Below are positions 20,602-29,358 of a stretch of 64,000 bases of DNA, in pieces (the stretch's first letter is position 1; each line of letters starts with the position of its first letter). Position numbers and translations under genes: made by a program. The notes under the pieces were generated by a model, which made no database searches, was not told where the DNA came from, and saw nothing but the letters and a program-made list of their open reading frames with translations. This DNA comes from Ornithinimicrobium sufpigmenti (GTDB taxonomy: Bacteria; Actinomycetota; Actinomycetes; Actinomycetales; Dermatophilaceae). The DNA is taken from the NCBI RefSeq assembly GCF_004322775.1, contig NZ_CP036403.1, forward strand, positions 2,170,001-2,234,000, written 5' to 3'.

Positions 20602-22179
20602 CTAGAGGACGCCGACCACCTGGACCAGGACGATCTTGACGATGATCCCGAGGGCGAAGAGCGCCGCATAACCGGAGTCGATCCGCTCGTCCGTGCACCG
20701 GCCGTTCGCGTAGGCCAGGATGGCCGGCTGTCCGACGAACCCGGCCAGCGCCCCGGCGGTGCGCGGCGGGCTGATCCCCACGCCGCGACCGACGAGCACC
20801 ATGAGCCCTGCGCCCACGCCGACGGTCAGCGCAGCGAGCACCGCCGTGCGCAGGCCGAGCAGGGTGAACGCCTCCGCCGCGAACGCCTGCCCGGCGGACA
20901 GACCGGTCGCGCCCAGGAAGATGAGCAGCCCCAGCTGGCGGATGGTGAGGTTGGCCGGCAGCGGCAGTCCCCAGACGAGGGGACCGGTGCGCTCCAGCCG
21001 GCCGAGCACCATACCGATGACGAGGGGACCGGCCGCCGAGCCGAGGGCGAGGCTGACGCCGCCCGGCAGCGGCAGGGTGACCAGCCCCACCGCCAGGCCG
21101 AGCGCCAGCCCGACGCCCAGGGAAAAGGCGTCGATCTCGCTCACGCTGCGCTCGGAGTCGCCCAGGAGCCTGCTCACGTCCCGCAGCCGGCCCCGGGGGA
21201 CGACGACCCGGACCCGGTCCCCGAGCTCGAGCGTCAGGTCGTCGTGCGCCAGCAGGTCGAGGTCGCCGCGGCGCACCCGGGTCACCACACCCTCGACGCG
21301 GGTGGGCAGGTCGAGTTCGCCGATCGTCCGGCCCGCCGCGTCCTTGCTGGAGACGAGGAAGCGGCGGTAGTCGACCTCCCTGCGGTCGTGCGCGAGGTGC
21401 TCGTCGACCCGGTGGCCCAGGTGGTCGGCCGTCGCCCGGACGGCCTGCTCCGGTCCGACGACGACCACCCGGTCACCGGTCCGCATCTGCTCGTGGTCGC
21501 CGACGACGCGCGTCTGTCCGTCGCGACGCAGGTAGGAGAAGCGCACCGAACCGTCGGCGGCGCCGGGCACGTCCCGCAGGGGCCCCGGGCGGGTCACCTC
21601 GACGCTGATGTCGATCAGACCCTCGCCCGCCGCGGAGGCGCTGTCCCGGGGGGTGGGCCAGGACCGGTTGATGATCGCGGCGACGACGAGGATGGTGACG
21701 ACCACCCCGACGGGGTAGGAGATCGAGTAGCCGACCGCCGGCTCCTGGGTGCCGGCCTGGGCCGCCGCGGCCGCCAGCGCCGGGGTCGAGGTCAGGGCAC
21801 CGGCGTAGGACCCGGCGGCGAGGGCCGGCGACAGCCCCAGCAGGCGCGCACCGAGGACAGCCGCGCCGGTGACCACCACGAGCACCACGACGGCCCCGGC
21901 CATCAGCGGCAGCTGCCGACGCAGGTCCCGGAAGAAGCCGGCCCCCGCGGCGACACCGACGGTGTAGACGAACAGGGCCAGTCCGAGGGTCTGCACCAGC
22001 CCGAGCCCCTCGCCCAGCCGCGGGTCCAGCGCACCGACCGCCAGGCCGACGAAGAGCGCACCGGCGGGCCCGAACCGGATCGGGCCGAAGGGGATCGTCC
22101 CCACGACTGTGCCGACCGCCAGCACGAGCATGATTGTCAGCAGCTGGTTCTCGGCCAGGACGTCGAGCATGCAGGCCAT
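20602..22179 (-). CDS. AspT/YidE-YbjL duplication-type transporter
   Basis: The 525-residue protein has the layout of the aspartate:alanine exchanger family: about five membrane segments (residues 8-175), two RCK C-terminal (TrkA-C) domains at roughly 190-350 (GPLRDVPG, MRTGDRVVVVGPEQAV and DLPTRVEGVVTRVRRGD, ELGDRVRVVVPRGRL), then a second membrane block ending in VKIVLVQVVGVL. Both membrane halves carry family patterns GSYAGALTSTPALAAA and GISPPRTAGALAGFVGQPAILAYA. The substrate is unknown. The start is uncertain: ATG 22179 and ATG 22170 are both possible. Confidence 0.85.
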   Translation of the reverse strand: MACMLDVLAENQLLTIMLVLAVGTVVGTIPFGPIRFGPAGALFVGLAVGALDPRLGEGLGLVQTLGLALFVYTVGVAAGAGFFRDLRRQLPLMAGAVVVLVVVTGAAVLGARLLGLSPALAAGSYAGALTSTPALAAAAAQAGTQEPAVGYSISYPVGVVVTILVVAAIINRSWPTPRDSASAAGEGLIDISVEVTRPGPLRDVPGAADGSVRFSYLRRDGQTRVVGDHEQMRTGDRVVVVGPEQAVRATADHLGHRVDEHLAHDRREVDYRRFLVSSKDAAGRTIGELDLPTRVEGVVTRVRRGDLDLLAHDDLTLELGDRVRVVVPRGRLRDVSRLLGDSERSVSEIDAFSLGVGLALGLAVGLVTLPLPGGVSLALGSAAGPLVIGMVLGRLERTGPLVWGLPLPANLTIRQLGLLIFLGATGLSAGQAFAAEAFTLLGLRTAVLAALTVGVGAGLMVLVGRGVGISPPRTAGALAGFVGQPAILAYANGRCTDERIDSGYAALFALGIIVKIVLVQVVGVL

Positions 22180-22364
22180 GCTCGCACCCACCACGCCGGT
22201 CGGGCACGGCACGGCGCTGATGGGCACGCACAGCGCCGCCGCCCTTCGGCACACCGAGGCGGGGCAGGGGGCGGGGCAGGGGGGGGCAGGCGGGGCGGTC
22301 GAGCGGCCATGGGCCCCGGCCGTCTCCCCGGGCAGGCGGCGCCCGTCGCCCCTAGCCTGGGGCC

Positions 22365-23141
22365 ATGCCCAGCTCCCGGCCTGCCGCTGTCACGTCGAGC
22401 CCAGCGCCACCGCCCGGGACGGCGGCCGTCGCGCACCACCCGCCCCTGGGTGGCTCCGGCGGCCGAGGTCTCAGCCAGCTCCTGGGCCGGGCTGGCGGGG
22501 GCCTCCTCGCCGCGGTGTTCGGCGCGACCGCCCGCGTCCGTGGCACCCGGGCGCTGCACCCGGTCGGGGTATGCGGCCACGGTCGCCTCAGCATCGTCCC
22601 CGGCCCCGCGAGCGGCGTCGTCCTGCTGGACGATCCAGGTCCGCACGACTGCGCGCTGCGGTGGTCCCGGTCCACGGGACGGCAGCGTGGTCTCGACGTC
22701 GAAGGCCTGGCCCTGCGCGTCGACGGCCCCGGGCGCGGTGACGTGCTGCTCAGCTCCACCGGCACCGGGGTGCTCGGACGTCACCTGCTCGTGGTCCGCA
22801 GACCTCATCGGCACGGCCCCCTGACCACCCTGCTGCCGCTGCAGAGCGCGCGGGGAGCGCTGCTCCTCGCCCTTGACCCTGAGCCGCCGGAGGGGGAGGA
22901 CCCGCCCACGGCATACCGGCTGCTGGTCAGCGCCCCCGGTCACCCGTGGCACGAGCGCGGCCGGCTCGAGATCGCCTGGACCGACCGGGACTGTCCGCGG
23001 CGGCACGACCCGGTCGGGCACCCGCCGGTGGGCACGTGGACCCACCCGTTCTGGGCGGCGCTGCGCGACCCCTCCTACGTCGCCTCGCAGCAGGTGCAGG
23101 CCCGGGTGATCGAGCCCGAGGCGATCACCGGCGCCGGGTGA
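22365..23141 (+). CDS. Conserved actinobacterial hypothetical protein
   Basis: The 258-residue protein has an unstructured Pro/Ala/Gly N-terminus (about 50 residues) and then a folded region with RVRGTRALHPVGVCGHGRL, VEGLALRVDGPGRGDVLLSSTGTG and HPPVGTWTHPFWAALRDPSYVASQ. It weakly resembles a catalase-fold-like group sometimes labelled phosphodiesterase, but I cannot identify heme or metal ligands, so no function is assigned. It is transcribed away from the AspT-like gene and is followed by the ADH operon after 147 bases. Confidence 0.65.
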   Translation: MPSSRPAAVTSSPAPPPGTAAVAHHPPLGGSGGRGLSQLLGRAGGGLLAAVFGATARVRGTRALHPVGVCGHGRLSIVPGPASGVVLLDDPGPHDCALRWSRSTGRQRGLDVEGLALRVDGPGRGDVLLSSTGTGVLGRHLLVVRRPHRHGPLTTLLPLQSARGALLLALDPEPPEGEDPPTAYRLLVSAPGHPWHERGRLEIAWTDRDCPRRHDPVGHPPVGTWTHPFWAALRDPSYVASQQVQARVIEPEAITGAG

Positions 23142-23246
23142 GGTCACGGCAGAGCACCGGGGGACGCCCTTGGCCGGGCACGCGGCCGGTCGGCGATCTA
23201 GGTTGGAGGTCGGTCGGATCGTCACCCACGAGCCCGACCACCAGAG

Positions 23247-23278
23247 ACGAACAGATCCACGAACACATCCCACGAACA
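23247..23278 (+). repeat. Three ACGAACA direct repeats before the ADH operon
   Basis: ACGAACA occurs at 23247-23253, 23259-23265 and 23272-23278, spaced 12 and 13 bases apart, just before the AGGAGG ribosome site of the alcohol dehydrogenase gene. It lies in the 5' leader, so it may be an RNA or DNA binding element or simply a local duplication. Confidence 0.6.
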
Positions 23279-23288
23279 GGAGGCGGTC

Positions 23289-24437
23289 GTGCGCGCCATG
23301 GTCTACCGCGGTCCCTACAAGATCCGGGTCGAGGAGAAGCCCAAGCCCCGGGTCGAGCACCCCAACGACGCCATCATCCGGGTGGTCATGGGCGCGGTCT
23401 GTGGCTCCGACCTGCACCTCTACCACGGGATGATGCCCGACACCCGGGTCGGCACGACCTTCGGGCACGAGTTCATCGGGGTCGTCGACGAGGTCGGCCC
23501 CTCGGTGCAGAACCTCAAGCCCGGGGACCGGGTGATGGTGCCGTTCAACGTCTTCTGCGGCAGCTGCTACTTCTGCGCCCGCGGCCTCTACGGCAACTGC
23601 CACAACGTCAACGCCAACGCCACCGCCGCCGGGGGGATGTACGGCTACTCCCACACCGCCGGCGGGTATGACGGTGGCCAGGCGGAGTACGTCCGGGTGC
23701 CGTTCGCCGACGTGGGCCCGATGGTCATCCCGGACTGGCTGGACGACGAGGACGCGGTGATGCTCACCGACGCCCTCCCCACCGGCTACTTCGGCGCCCA
23801 GCTGGGCAGCATCGCCGAGGGTGACGCGGTGGTCGTGCTCGGCGCCGGGCCGGTCGGGCTCTTCGCCGCCCGCTCCGCCTGGCTCATGGGCGCCGGCCGG
23901 GTCATCGTCGTGGACCACCTGGACTACCGGCTGGAGATGGCCCGGACCTTCGCCCACGCCGAGACGGTCAACTTCGCCGAGCACGACGACGTCGTGGTCC
24001 ACCTGAAGCGAACCACGGACCACCTGGGCGCCGACGTGGTCATCGACGCGGTCGGGGCCGAGGCCGACGGCAACTTCCTCCAGCACGTCACCGCGGCCAA
24101 GCTCAAGCTGCAGGGCGGCTCGCCGATCGCGCTGAACTGGGCGATCGACGCGGTCCGCAAGGGCGGGACCGTCTCGGTGATGGGCGCGTACGGGCCGATG
24201 TTCAGCGCGGTGAAGTTCGGTGACGCCTTCAACAAGGGGCTCACGCTCCGGATGAACCAGTGCCCCGTGCGCCGGCAGTGGCCGCGGCTGCTCGAGCACA
24301 TCCAGGCCGGCCACTTCAAGCCCAACGACATCGTGACCCACCGCATACCGCTGGAGCACGTGGGGGAGGCCTACCACCTGTTCTCAGCCAAGCTCGACAA
24401 CATCGTCAAGCCGCTCATCGTCATGGACCCCGCATGA
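23289..24437 (+). CDS. Zinc-dependent alcohol dehydrogenase (formaldehyde dehydrogenase-like)
   Basis: The 382-residue medium-chain dehydrogenase has catalytic zinc residues C38 and H60-E61, the structural zinc set C90, C93, C96 and C104, and the cofactor motif VVVLGAGPVGLFAA. The long insertion NANATAAGGMYGYSHTAGGYDGGQAEYVRVPFAD and overall layout resemble glutathione-independent formaldehyde dehydrogenase and related enzymes. The start is GTG after AGGAGG; an ATG three codons on is less well placed. Its stop overlaps the next start (ATGA). The substrate is uncertain. Confidence 0.9.
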   Translation: MRAMVYRGPYKIRVEEKPKPRVEHPNDAIIRVVMGAVCGSDLHLYHGMMPDTRVGTTFGHEFIGVVDEVGPSVQNLKPGDRVMVPFNVFCGSCYFCARGLYGNCHNVNANATAAGGMYGYSHTAGGYDGGQAEYVRVPFADVGPMVIPDWLDDEDAVMLTDALPTGYFGAQLGSIAEGDAVVVLGAGPVGLFAARSAWLMGAGRVIVVDHLDYRLEMARTFAHAETVNFAEHDDVVVHLKRTTDHLGADVVIDAVGAEADGNFLQHVTAAKLKLQGGSPIALNWAIDAVRKGGTVSVMGAYGPMFSAVKFGDAFNKGLTLRMNQCPVRRQWPRLLEHIQAGHFKPNDIVTHRIPLEHVGEAYHLFSAKLDNIVKPLIVMDPA

Positions 24438-25033
24438 GGAAGGACTCGGACGTGCCCTACACCGCAGACGCCCCGCAGCGCCCGTCGGCCGAGGAGCTGC
24501 GCGCCAGGATCCCCGGGTGGGGAGCCGACCTGGACCCCGCCGACCGACCTTCGGTGCCCCGGGAGCAGTTCCTGCCCACCGGTGCCCACTGGACCCTGCC
24601 CGAGGACCAGCGCCCCCAACCGGGCCAGGCCGAGCGCGAGCGCTCCATCGAGCATGGTCGGCTCACCCCCGTGTACGGCACCTCGGTCCCGCTGCGCGGG
24701 CTCTCCGGGGTGATCCGTCGTCACGCCTACCGGCGCTACAGCGAGGCCCGCGCCGCCCACTGGCTGCTGTTGCTGGGCGCTGACCGGGTGGACGCGGTGG
24801 AGAGCCACCTGGCCTCGCTGCTCACCACCCGGCCCGACAACCCGATCACCCAGACCGGGATCCAGAGCGAGCTGGGCCAGGGACCCCTGCGCTCGCGGTT
24901 CGGCCAGCACCGGGCCGACTCCAGCCACCACGTCATCGACCCGGTCCTCATCGCCGGACCGTGGGTGCTGGCCGGTGGCGCGGCCTACGGCGCCCTGAAG
25001 CTCCTGCGCCGACGCGCCGCGGACCGCCGATGA
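24434..25033 (+). CDS. Hypothetical protein coupled to the dehydrogenase
   Basis: The 199-residue protein is unrecognised. It is hydrophilic, rich in Arg and Pro, with a stretch LRGLSGVIRRHAYRRYSEARAAHWLLLLGADRVDAVE in the middle and a single hydrophobic helix close to the C-terminus (VLIAGPWVLAGGAAYGALKLL) followed by a basic RRRAADRR tail, so it may be tail-anchored. It overlaps both neighbours by four bases, which suggests it works with the dehydrogenase or with the DUF1360 protein. Confidence 0.75.
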   Translation: MRKDSDVPYTADAPQRPSAEELRARIPGWGADLDPADRPSVPREQFLPTGAHWTLPEDQRPQPGQAERERSIEHGRLTPVYGTSVPLRGLSGVIRRHAYRRYSEARAAHWLLLLGADRVDAVESHLASLLTTRPDNPITQTGIQSELGQGPLRSRFGQHRADSSHHVIDPVLIAGPWVLAGGAAYGALKLLRRRAADRR

Positions 25034-25575
25034 CCCAGGGGCACGTGGCCCGGGGACGGTTCGAGCGGGCGGTCCGCGCCGTGCTGCGGCAGCCGGCCGA
25101 CGACGACCGCCCACTCGTCGGGTATGCCGCGCTCGGCGCCGGGTATGCCGTGACGGCTGCCGCTGCCCTGGCCGCGAGCGCGCGCAACGGCACGACCGGC
25201 AGGCCGGTGTCCTCCGGTGACCTGGCGCTCATCACCGTGGCCACCCACCGCCTGAGCCGGCTGATCACCAAGGAGACGGTCACCGCGCCCCTGCGGGCGC
25301 GGTTCACCACGCCCGTGGGGCCAGGCATGGCGTCGGAGATGCTGGAGGAGGTGAGCACCGACCCCCGGCACGACCCGTTCTCGCACGCCGTGGGGGAGCT
25401 GCTCACCTGTCCGTTCTGCATGGCGCAGTGGTGCGCGACGGCGCTGGTGGGCGCCCACCTGGTGGCGCCCCGCCAGGCTCGCCTGGTCACCTCGGTGCTG
25501 ACCGCGGTGGCCGGGGCCGACGCCCTGCACTACGTCTACGCCTCGCTGGACCGGCTGCCCAAGCCCTCCGACTGA
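25030..25575 (+). CDS. DUF1360 membrane protein
   Basis: The 181-residue protein matches DUF1360: the THRLSRLITKETVTAPLRARF segment and the cysteine-bearing GELLTCPFCMAQWCAT block are characteristic. Two or three hydrophobic segments are present. The function is unknown. It starts inside the previous stop (ATGA), and its last 40 bases overlap the end of the minus-strand hydrolase gene at 25536-26267. Confidence 0.85.
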   Translation: MTQGHVARGRFERAVRAVLRQPADDDRPLVGYAALGAGYAVTAAAALAASARNGTTGRPVSSGDLALITVATHRLSRLITKETVTAPLRARFTTPVGPGMASEMLEEVSTDPRHDPFSHAVGELLTCPFCMAQWCATALVGAHLVAPRQARLVTSVLTAVAGADALHYVYASLDRLPKPSD

Positions 25576-26267
25576 CCGCCCGGCGCCGCGGCGGCGCGTC
25601 GGACGGCTTCCAGCAGCTCCGGGTCCGCGACGATCCGGAAGTGGCCGGACGTGCGCAGCGGGACATTGGTCGCGCCCTCCAGCCGGCTGCCGCCGGGGAT
25701 GTGCGGGTCGAAGGCGCCCCAGATCGAGGTGATCCGGGTGTTGACCTCGAGCTGGGCGCCGAGCATGCGGACCGTCCGGTCCTGCGGGGAGAAGGCCCGG
25801 ATCGACCTGGCCAGGAAGTACTGCGCGTAGCGGGAGCCCGCGAACGGGGTGGCGACCGCGATCATCCGGGCGATCCGCGCCTCCGGGTCGGCGCGCAGCA
25901 TCGCGTACTTGCCGATCAGGCCGCCCTTGCTGTGTGCCACCACGAGCACCTCGCGCAGGTCGTGCTCCTGCAGGTAGGCGGCCACGTGCTCGGCGCTCGC
26001 GGCGACGGGTGCGGTGTTCCAGCGCAACCGGGTCAGGACGTGCACGGGGTGGCCCTTGTCCCGCAGCAGGTCCGCCACCGGACGCAGGAACTGCCACCGC
26101 TCGTAGATCCCCGGCAGCAGCAGGACCGGGGGAGCGGTCGCGGCTGGATCCAGGTAGTCAGCCGGATCGGTGCGGTCCAGCAGGCCGCGAGCCTGCCAGT
26201 ACACGACATACCGGTAGTCGAGCACCCAGGCCCAGGCGTTGCGGGCCAGCTGACTGACAGAAGTCAT
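25536..26267 (-). CDS. Alpha/beta hydrolase (lipase-like)
   Basis: The 243-residue protein is an alpha/beta hydrolase with oxyanion loop LLPGIYERWQFLRP and nucleophile AHSKGG with S113, as in triacylglycerol lipase and PGAP1-like esterases. The likely acid is D207 in WGAFDPHIPGG and the likely histidine H228 in TSGHFRI. No clear secretion signal is present. The ATG lies in the first of five 11-bp tandem units that separate it from the upstream hydrolase gene. The 3' end overlaps the convergent DUF1360 gene by 40 bases. Confidence 0.85.
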   Translation of the reverse strand: MTSVSQLARNAWAWVLDYRYVVYWQARGLLDRTDPADYLDPAATAPPVLLLPGIYERWQFLRPVADLLRDKGHPVHVLTRLRWNTAPVAASAEHVAAYLQEHDLREVLVVAHSKGGLIGKYAMLRADPEARIARMIAVATPFAGSRYAQYFLARSIRAFSPQDRTVRMLGAQLEVNTRITSIWGAFDPHIPGGSRLEGATNVPLRTSGHFRIVADPELLEAVRRAAAAPGGQSEGLGSRSSEA

Positions 26268-26317
26268 GGCGAGGTCATGGCGAGGTCACGGCGATGTCAT
26301 CGCGGTGTCATGGCGAG
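26263..26317. repeat. Five 11-bp tandem repeats at an operon junction
   Basis: The unit GTCATGGCGAG occurs at 26263-26273 and 26274-26284, as variants GTCACGGCGAT (26285-26295) and GTCATCGCGGT (26296-26306), and exactly again at 26307-26317. On the minus strand each unit reads CTCGCCATGAC. The unit at 26307-26317 contains the stop of the upstream hydrolase and the unit at 26263-26273 contains the start of the downstream one. Confidence 0.9.
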
Positions 26318-27078
26318 GGCGGGCGGGCGACGACCCACGCGTGCGCCAGGATCGCCTCGGCCACGTCGCGCGCGTGGGTGTACATGGCCACGTGCGCGGC
26401 CCCAGGGACGGTGACCAGCCGGGCGTCCGGGGCCAGCCGTTGCATCTGCTCGGCCCAGGGCTGGGTGGCGATCGGATCACGGGCCCCTCGCAGGAGGAGC
26501 AGGGGGACCTGCAGCCGGGGGAGCGCCTCCTCCAGGCGGTAGCCGAGCATGATCGGCACGTTCTTCAGGTACCACCGTGGGCCGGTCCGCGCGTAGTCGC
26601 GCAGTACCGCATAGTTGGCCAGCGGCGTCTCGCGCAGCGTGTCCAGCCCGAGTCGCGTCGCCTGACGCAAGGCGGTGCGGGCCGAGGGGTCGACGACGCC
26701 GCCGATGCCGACCACGCTGGGGTGGAGCCCAGGCTCCTGCAACGCCGCCTCCACCACGATCTGCACCCCCATCGAGTGACCGACCAGCACCGGCTGGTCC
26801 AGTCCGGCCGAGACGACGTAGGCGTTGAGGAGGGCCGCGTGCTCCTCGACGGACAGTGGGCGCTCGGGGCGGGGTGCCCCACCGAAGCCTGCGAGCTCGA
26901 GGACGTGCACGCCGCCGGACAGGGCCAGCGCCCGCGCCAGCCGGGTGTAGTAGCGGGACGCGACCCCGATGCCGTGCACCAGCACGAACTGCTGGCCCGT
27001 GCCGGAGTCACCCTGCGGACGCTTCACCAGCATGGAGCGGTCCCCGTGGCGGAACTCTTCGACCGTCCTCCAGTGCAT
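26308..27078 (-). CDS. Alpha/beta hydrolase
   Basis: The 256-residue protein has HG oxyanion loop FVLVHGIGVASRYY, nucleophile VGHSMGV with S102, acid in LLLRGARDPIATQPW and histidine in VPGAAHVAMY. The ATG at 27078 was preferred to an upstream in-frame ATG at 27102 because the protein then begins MHWRTVEEF, giving a normal family length. It is upstream of the second hydrolase on the same strand, so the two probably form an operon. The substrate is unknown. Confidence 0.85.
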   Translation of the reverse strand: MHWRTVEEFRHGDRSMLVKRPQGDSGTGQQFVLVHGIGVASRYYTRLARALALSGGVHVLELAGFGGAPRPERPLSVEEHAALLNAYVVSAGLDQPVLVGHSMGVQIVVEAALQEPGLHPSVVGIGGVVDPSARTALRQATRLGLDTLRETPLANYAVLRDYARTGPRWYLKNVPIMLGYRLEEALPRLQVPLLLLRGARDPIATQPWAEQMQRLAPDARLVTVPGAAHVAMYTHARDVAEAILAHAWVVARPPSP

Positions 27079-27195
27079 ACGGGCCACCCTACGGCTCAGC
27101 ACCGGTCACCCCCTGCCGAAGGCGGGCTTCTCGGGCTAGAGTCGAGGCCACGGACCCGCACGGCGCCGGTCCGTCCCAGGGCGAGTGGGGTGACC

Positions 27196-29319
27196 ATGGC
27201 GAAGAAGGCGCGCAAGGATCGCGGGACGCTGAGCAGTGGGCAAGTCGTCTCCTACGCGCTGGGAGACGTCGCGAACAACCTGACGTTCCTGATGACCTCG
27301 ATGTTCCTCATGGTCTACATGACCGACATCGCCGGTCTGTCGGCCGGCGTGGCCGGCACCATCTACGGCGTCACCAAGATCTGGGCCGGCGTCGCCGACC
27401 TCATCGCCGGTCAGACCGTCGACCGGTTCGACACCCGCTGGGGCCGCCTGCGCCCGTGGTTGCTCTTCGGCAGCACCCCGCTGGCCATCGTCTTCGTGCT
27501 GCTGTTCAGCGTGCCCGCGGGGCTGAGCCCCACCCTGACGGTCGCCTGGATCTTCCTGCTCGACGCGCTCTTCCAGCTCGCCTACTCCTTCGTCAACATC
27601 CCCTACGGCTCGCTGTCGGCCGCGATGACGCAGGACTCGGTGGACCGGTCCAAGCTGTCCGGAGCCCGGTCGATCGCCAGCGCCCTGACCGGTGTGCTCC
27701 TCTCGGCGGTCGTCGCCCCGCAGTTCAACGACACCAGCGGCGACAACGTCCGGCTCCAGTTCACCCTGACCACGGCCGCGCTGGGCGTGCTGGCGGTCGT
27801 GCTCTACCTCATCTGCTTCAAGAACAGCAAGGAGGTCGTGCCGCGCAGCGCGACCAAGATCTCGTTCAAACGCACCCTGACGATGATCCGGCACAACCGG
27901 CCGCTGATCGTGCTGTGCCTGGCCGCCTTCTTCCTGCTCGCCGCGATCTTCACGATGAACGCCGTCGGGCTGTACTACGCCCGGTACGTCCTCGGCAACG
28001 CCGGCTACTTCACCTTCCTCGCGCTGGCCCAGACGGTCGGCACGGTGCTGATCGCCTCGCTCGTCCCGGGCATCACCACCCGCTACGGCAAGCGCAACGG
28101 GTACATCGGGGCCTCGATGGTCATCATCCTGGCCTTCGTCCTCGTCTACTTCGTGCCCGAGGGCAACCTGGCCATCGGCATCCTGGCCTGGTTCCTCATG
28201 GGCATAGGGTCCGGCGGCACCAACGCGCTGATGTTCTCCATGCAGGCCGACACGGTCGACTACGGCGAGTGGAAGACCCGGCTGCGGGCCGAGGGCGGCT
28301 CCTACTCGATCCTGTCCTTCATCCGCAAGTGCGGCCAGGGTATCGGCGGCTGGGCGGCTGCCGCCCTCATCGGCGCCTTCGGGTACGTGGGCCAGGCCGA
28401 GACCCAGACCGACAGCGCGATCGAAGGGATCCGGCTGGCCACCGGCGTGCTTCCCGCGGGCCTGGCGGTGCTCGCCATGATCATCATGTTCTGGTACAAC
28501 CTCGACGGCGACGAGCACCGCAGGATCGTGCGCGACCTCAACTCCCGCCGCTCCGCCGGTGCGGTCAGCACCTCGTACGGCGTCGACACGGATCGGGTCA
28601 AGATCCCCGCCCTCGGCGACTCCCGCGACCTGCTGCTGAGGCCGCGGGACCGAGGCACCCTGCCGGTGGTGACCATCTTCGAGCGGGAGGGCGCCGGCGC
28701 CTCGGACATCGGGCCCGCCGTCGCCAAGGAGCTCGGGGTGAAGTGGGTGGACCAGGCGTTCAGCTCCGACCAGGTCGCCGAGGTGGACACCCGTGCGCTG
28801 TTCTCCGACAGCGCCTTCCAGCGCTGGCTGCGCACGCTGTCCTACACCGGCACGCAGGACGCCGACCTAGCCCGTGCGCGGGACGTGGCCGAGGACCACT
28901 CGCTGGCCGAACGCAACCGGCTGGACCTGCTCACGCTGGCGCGGGACGGCGCGGTCATCCGCGGCCGCAACGGGGCCTACGTCCTGGGTCGGGCGGTCGG
29001 CTCGCTGCACGTCCGGCTGACCGCTCCGATGGAGATGCGGATCGAACGGGTCATGCACAAGACCGGTCTGGAACGGCACGCCGCCGAGTCCCGGATCGCC
29101 GTCGAGGACCGGGTGCGGGCCGAGATGTCCAAGAACCTCTACCAGTGGGACCCGCACACGGACGAGTCCTACGACCTGGTCATCAACACCGGGACCGTGA
29201 CCTACAAGCAGGTCGTCGAGATGATCGTGGCCTACTACCGCAGCAAGTACCCCGAGACCGACCCGGCGGCGGCGAGCCAACCGACGGCGGACGACCCGAC
29301 GGACGCCTCACCTTCGTGA
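27196..29319 (+). CDS. GPH-type sugar symporter fused to a cytidylate-kinase-like domain
   Basis: The 707-residue protein joins two families. Residues 1-450 are a twelve-segment glycoside-pentoside-hexuronide:cation symporter (MelB-like) with SGQVVSYALGDVANNLTF, DRFDTRWGRLRPWLLFG, NIPYGSLSAAMTQD and DYGEWKTRLRAEG. After a linker, residues 488-690 resemble the cytidylate kinase-like family (Cytidylate_kin2): EREGAGASDIG at 496-506 replaces the usual Gly-rich P-loop, VIRGRNGAYVLG at 587-598, and MEMRIERVMHKTGLERHAAESRI, ending in YDLVINTGTVTYKQVVEMI. The P-loop lacks the canonical GK[ST]. It could couple sugar uptake to nucleotide sensing or phosphorylation, but that is inference. Confidence 0.88.
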   Translation: MAKKARKDRGTLSSGQVVSYALGDVANNLTFLMTSMFLMVYMTDIAGLSAGVAGTIYGVTKIWAGVADLIAGQTVDRFDTRWGRLRPWLLFGSTPLAIVFVLLFSVPAGLSPTLTVAWIFLLDALFQLAYSFVNIPYGSLSAAMTQDSVDRSKLSGARSIASALTGVLLSAVVAPQFNDTSGDNVRLQFTLTTAALGVLAVVLYLICFKNSKEVVPRSATKISFKRTLTMIRHNRPLIVLCLAAFFLLAAIFTMNAVGLYYARYVLGNAGYFTFLALAQTVGTVLIASLVPGITTRYGKRNGYIGASMVIILAFVLVYFVPEGNLAIGILAWFLMGIGSGGTNALMFSMQADTVDYGEWKTRLRAEGGSYSILSFIRKCGQGIGGWAAAALIGAFGYVGQAETQTDSAIEGIRLATGVLPAGLAVLAMIIMFWYNLDGDEHRRIVRDLNSRRSAGAVSTSYGVDTDRVKIPALGDSRDLLLRPRDRGTLPVVTIFEREGAGASDIGPAVAKELGVKWVDQAFSSDQVAEVDTRALFSDSAFQRWLRTLSYTGTQDADLARARDVAEDHSLAERNRLDLLTLARDGAVIRGRNGAYVLGRAVGSLHVRLTAPMEMRIERVMHKTGLERHAAESRIAVEDRVRAEMSKNLYQWDPHTDESYDLVINTGTVTYKQVVEMIVAYYRSKYPETDPAAASQPTADDPTDASPS

Positions 29320-29358
29320 ACGCCCCACGGCTCTTCAGGTTTCGGTAAGGTCCCGGGC

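Noticed and set aside
26263..26317. A CRISPR-like array
   Set aside because: The units are 11 bp, directly adjacent with no spacers, and no cas genes are present.
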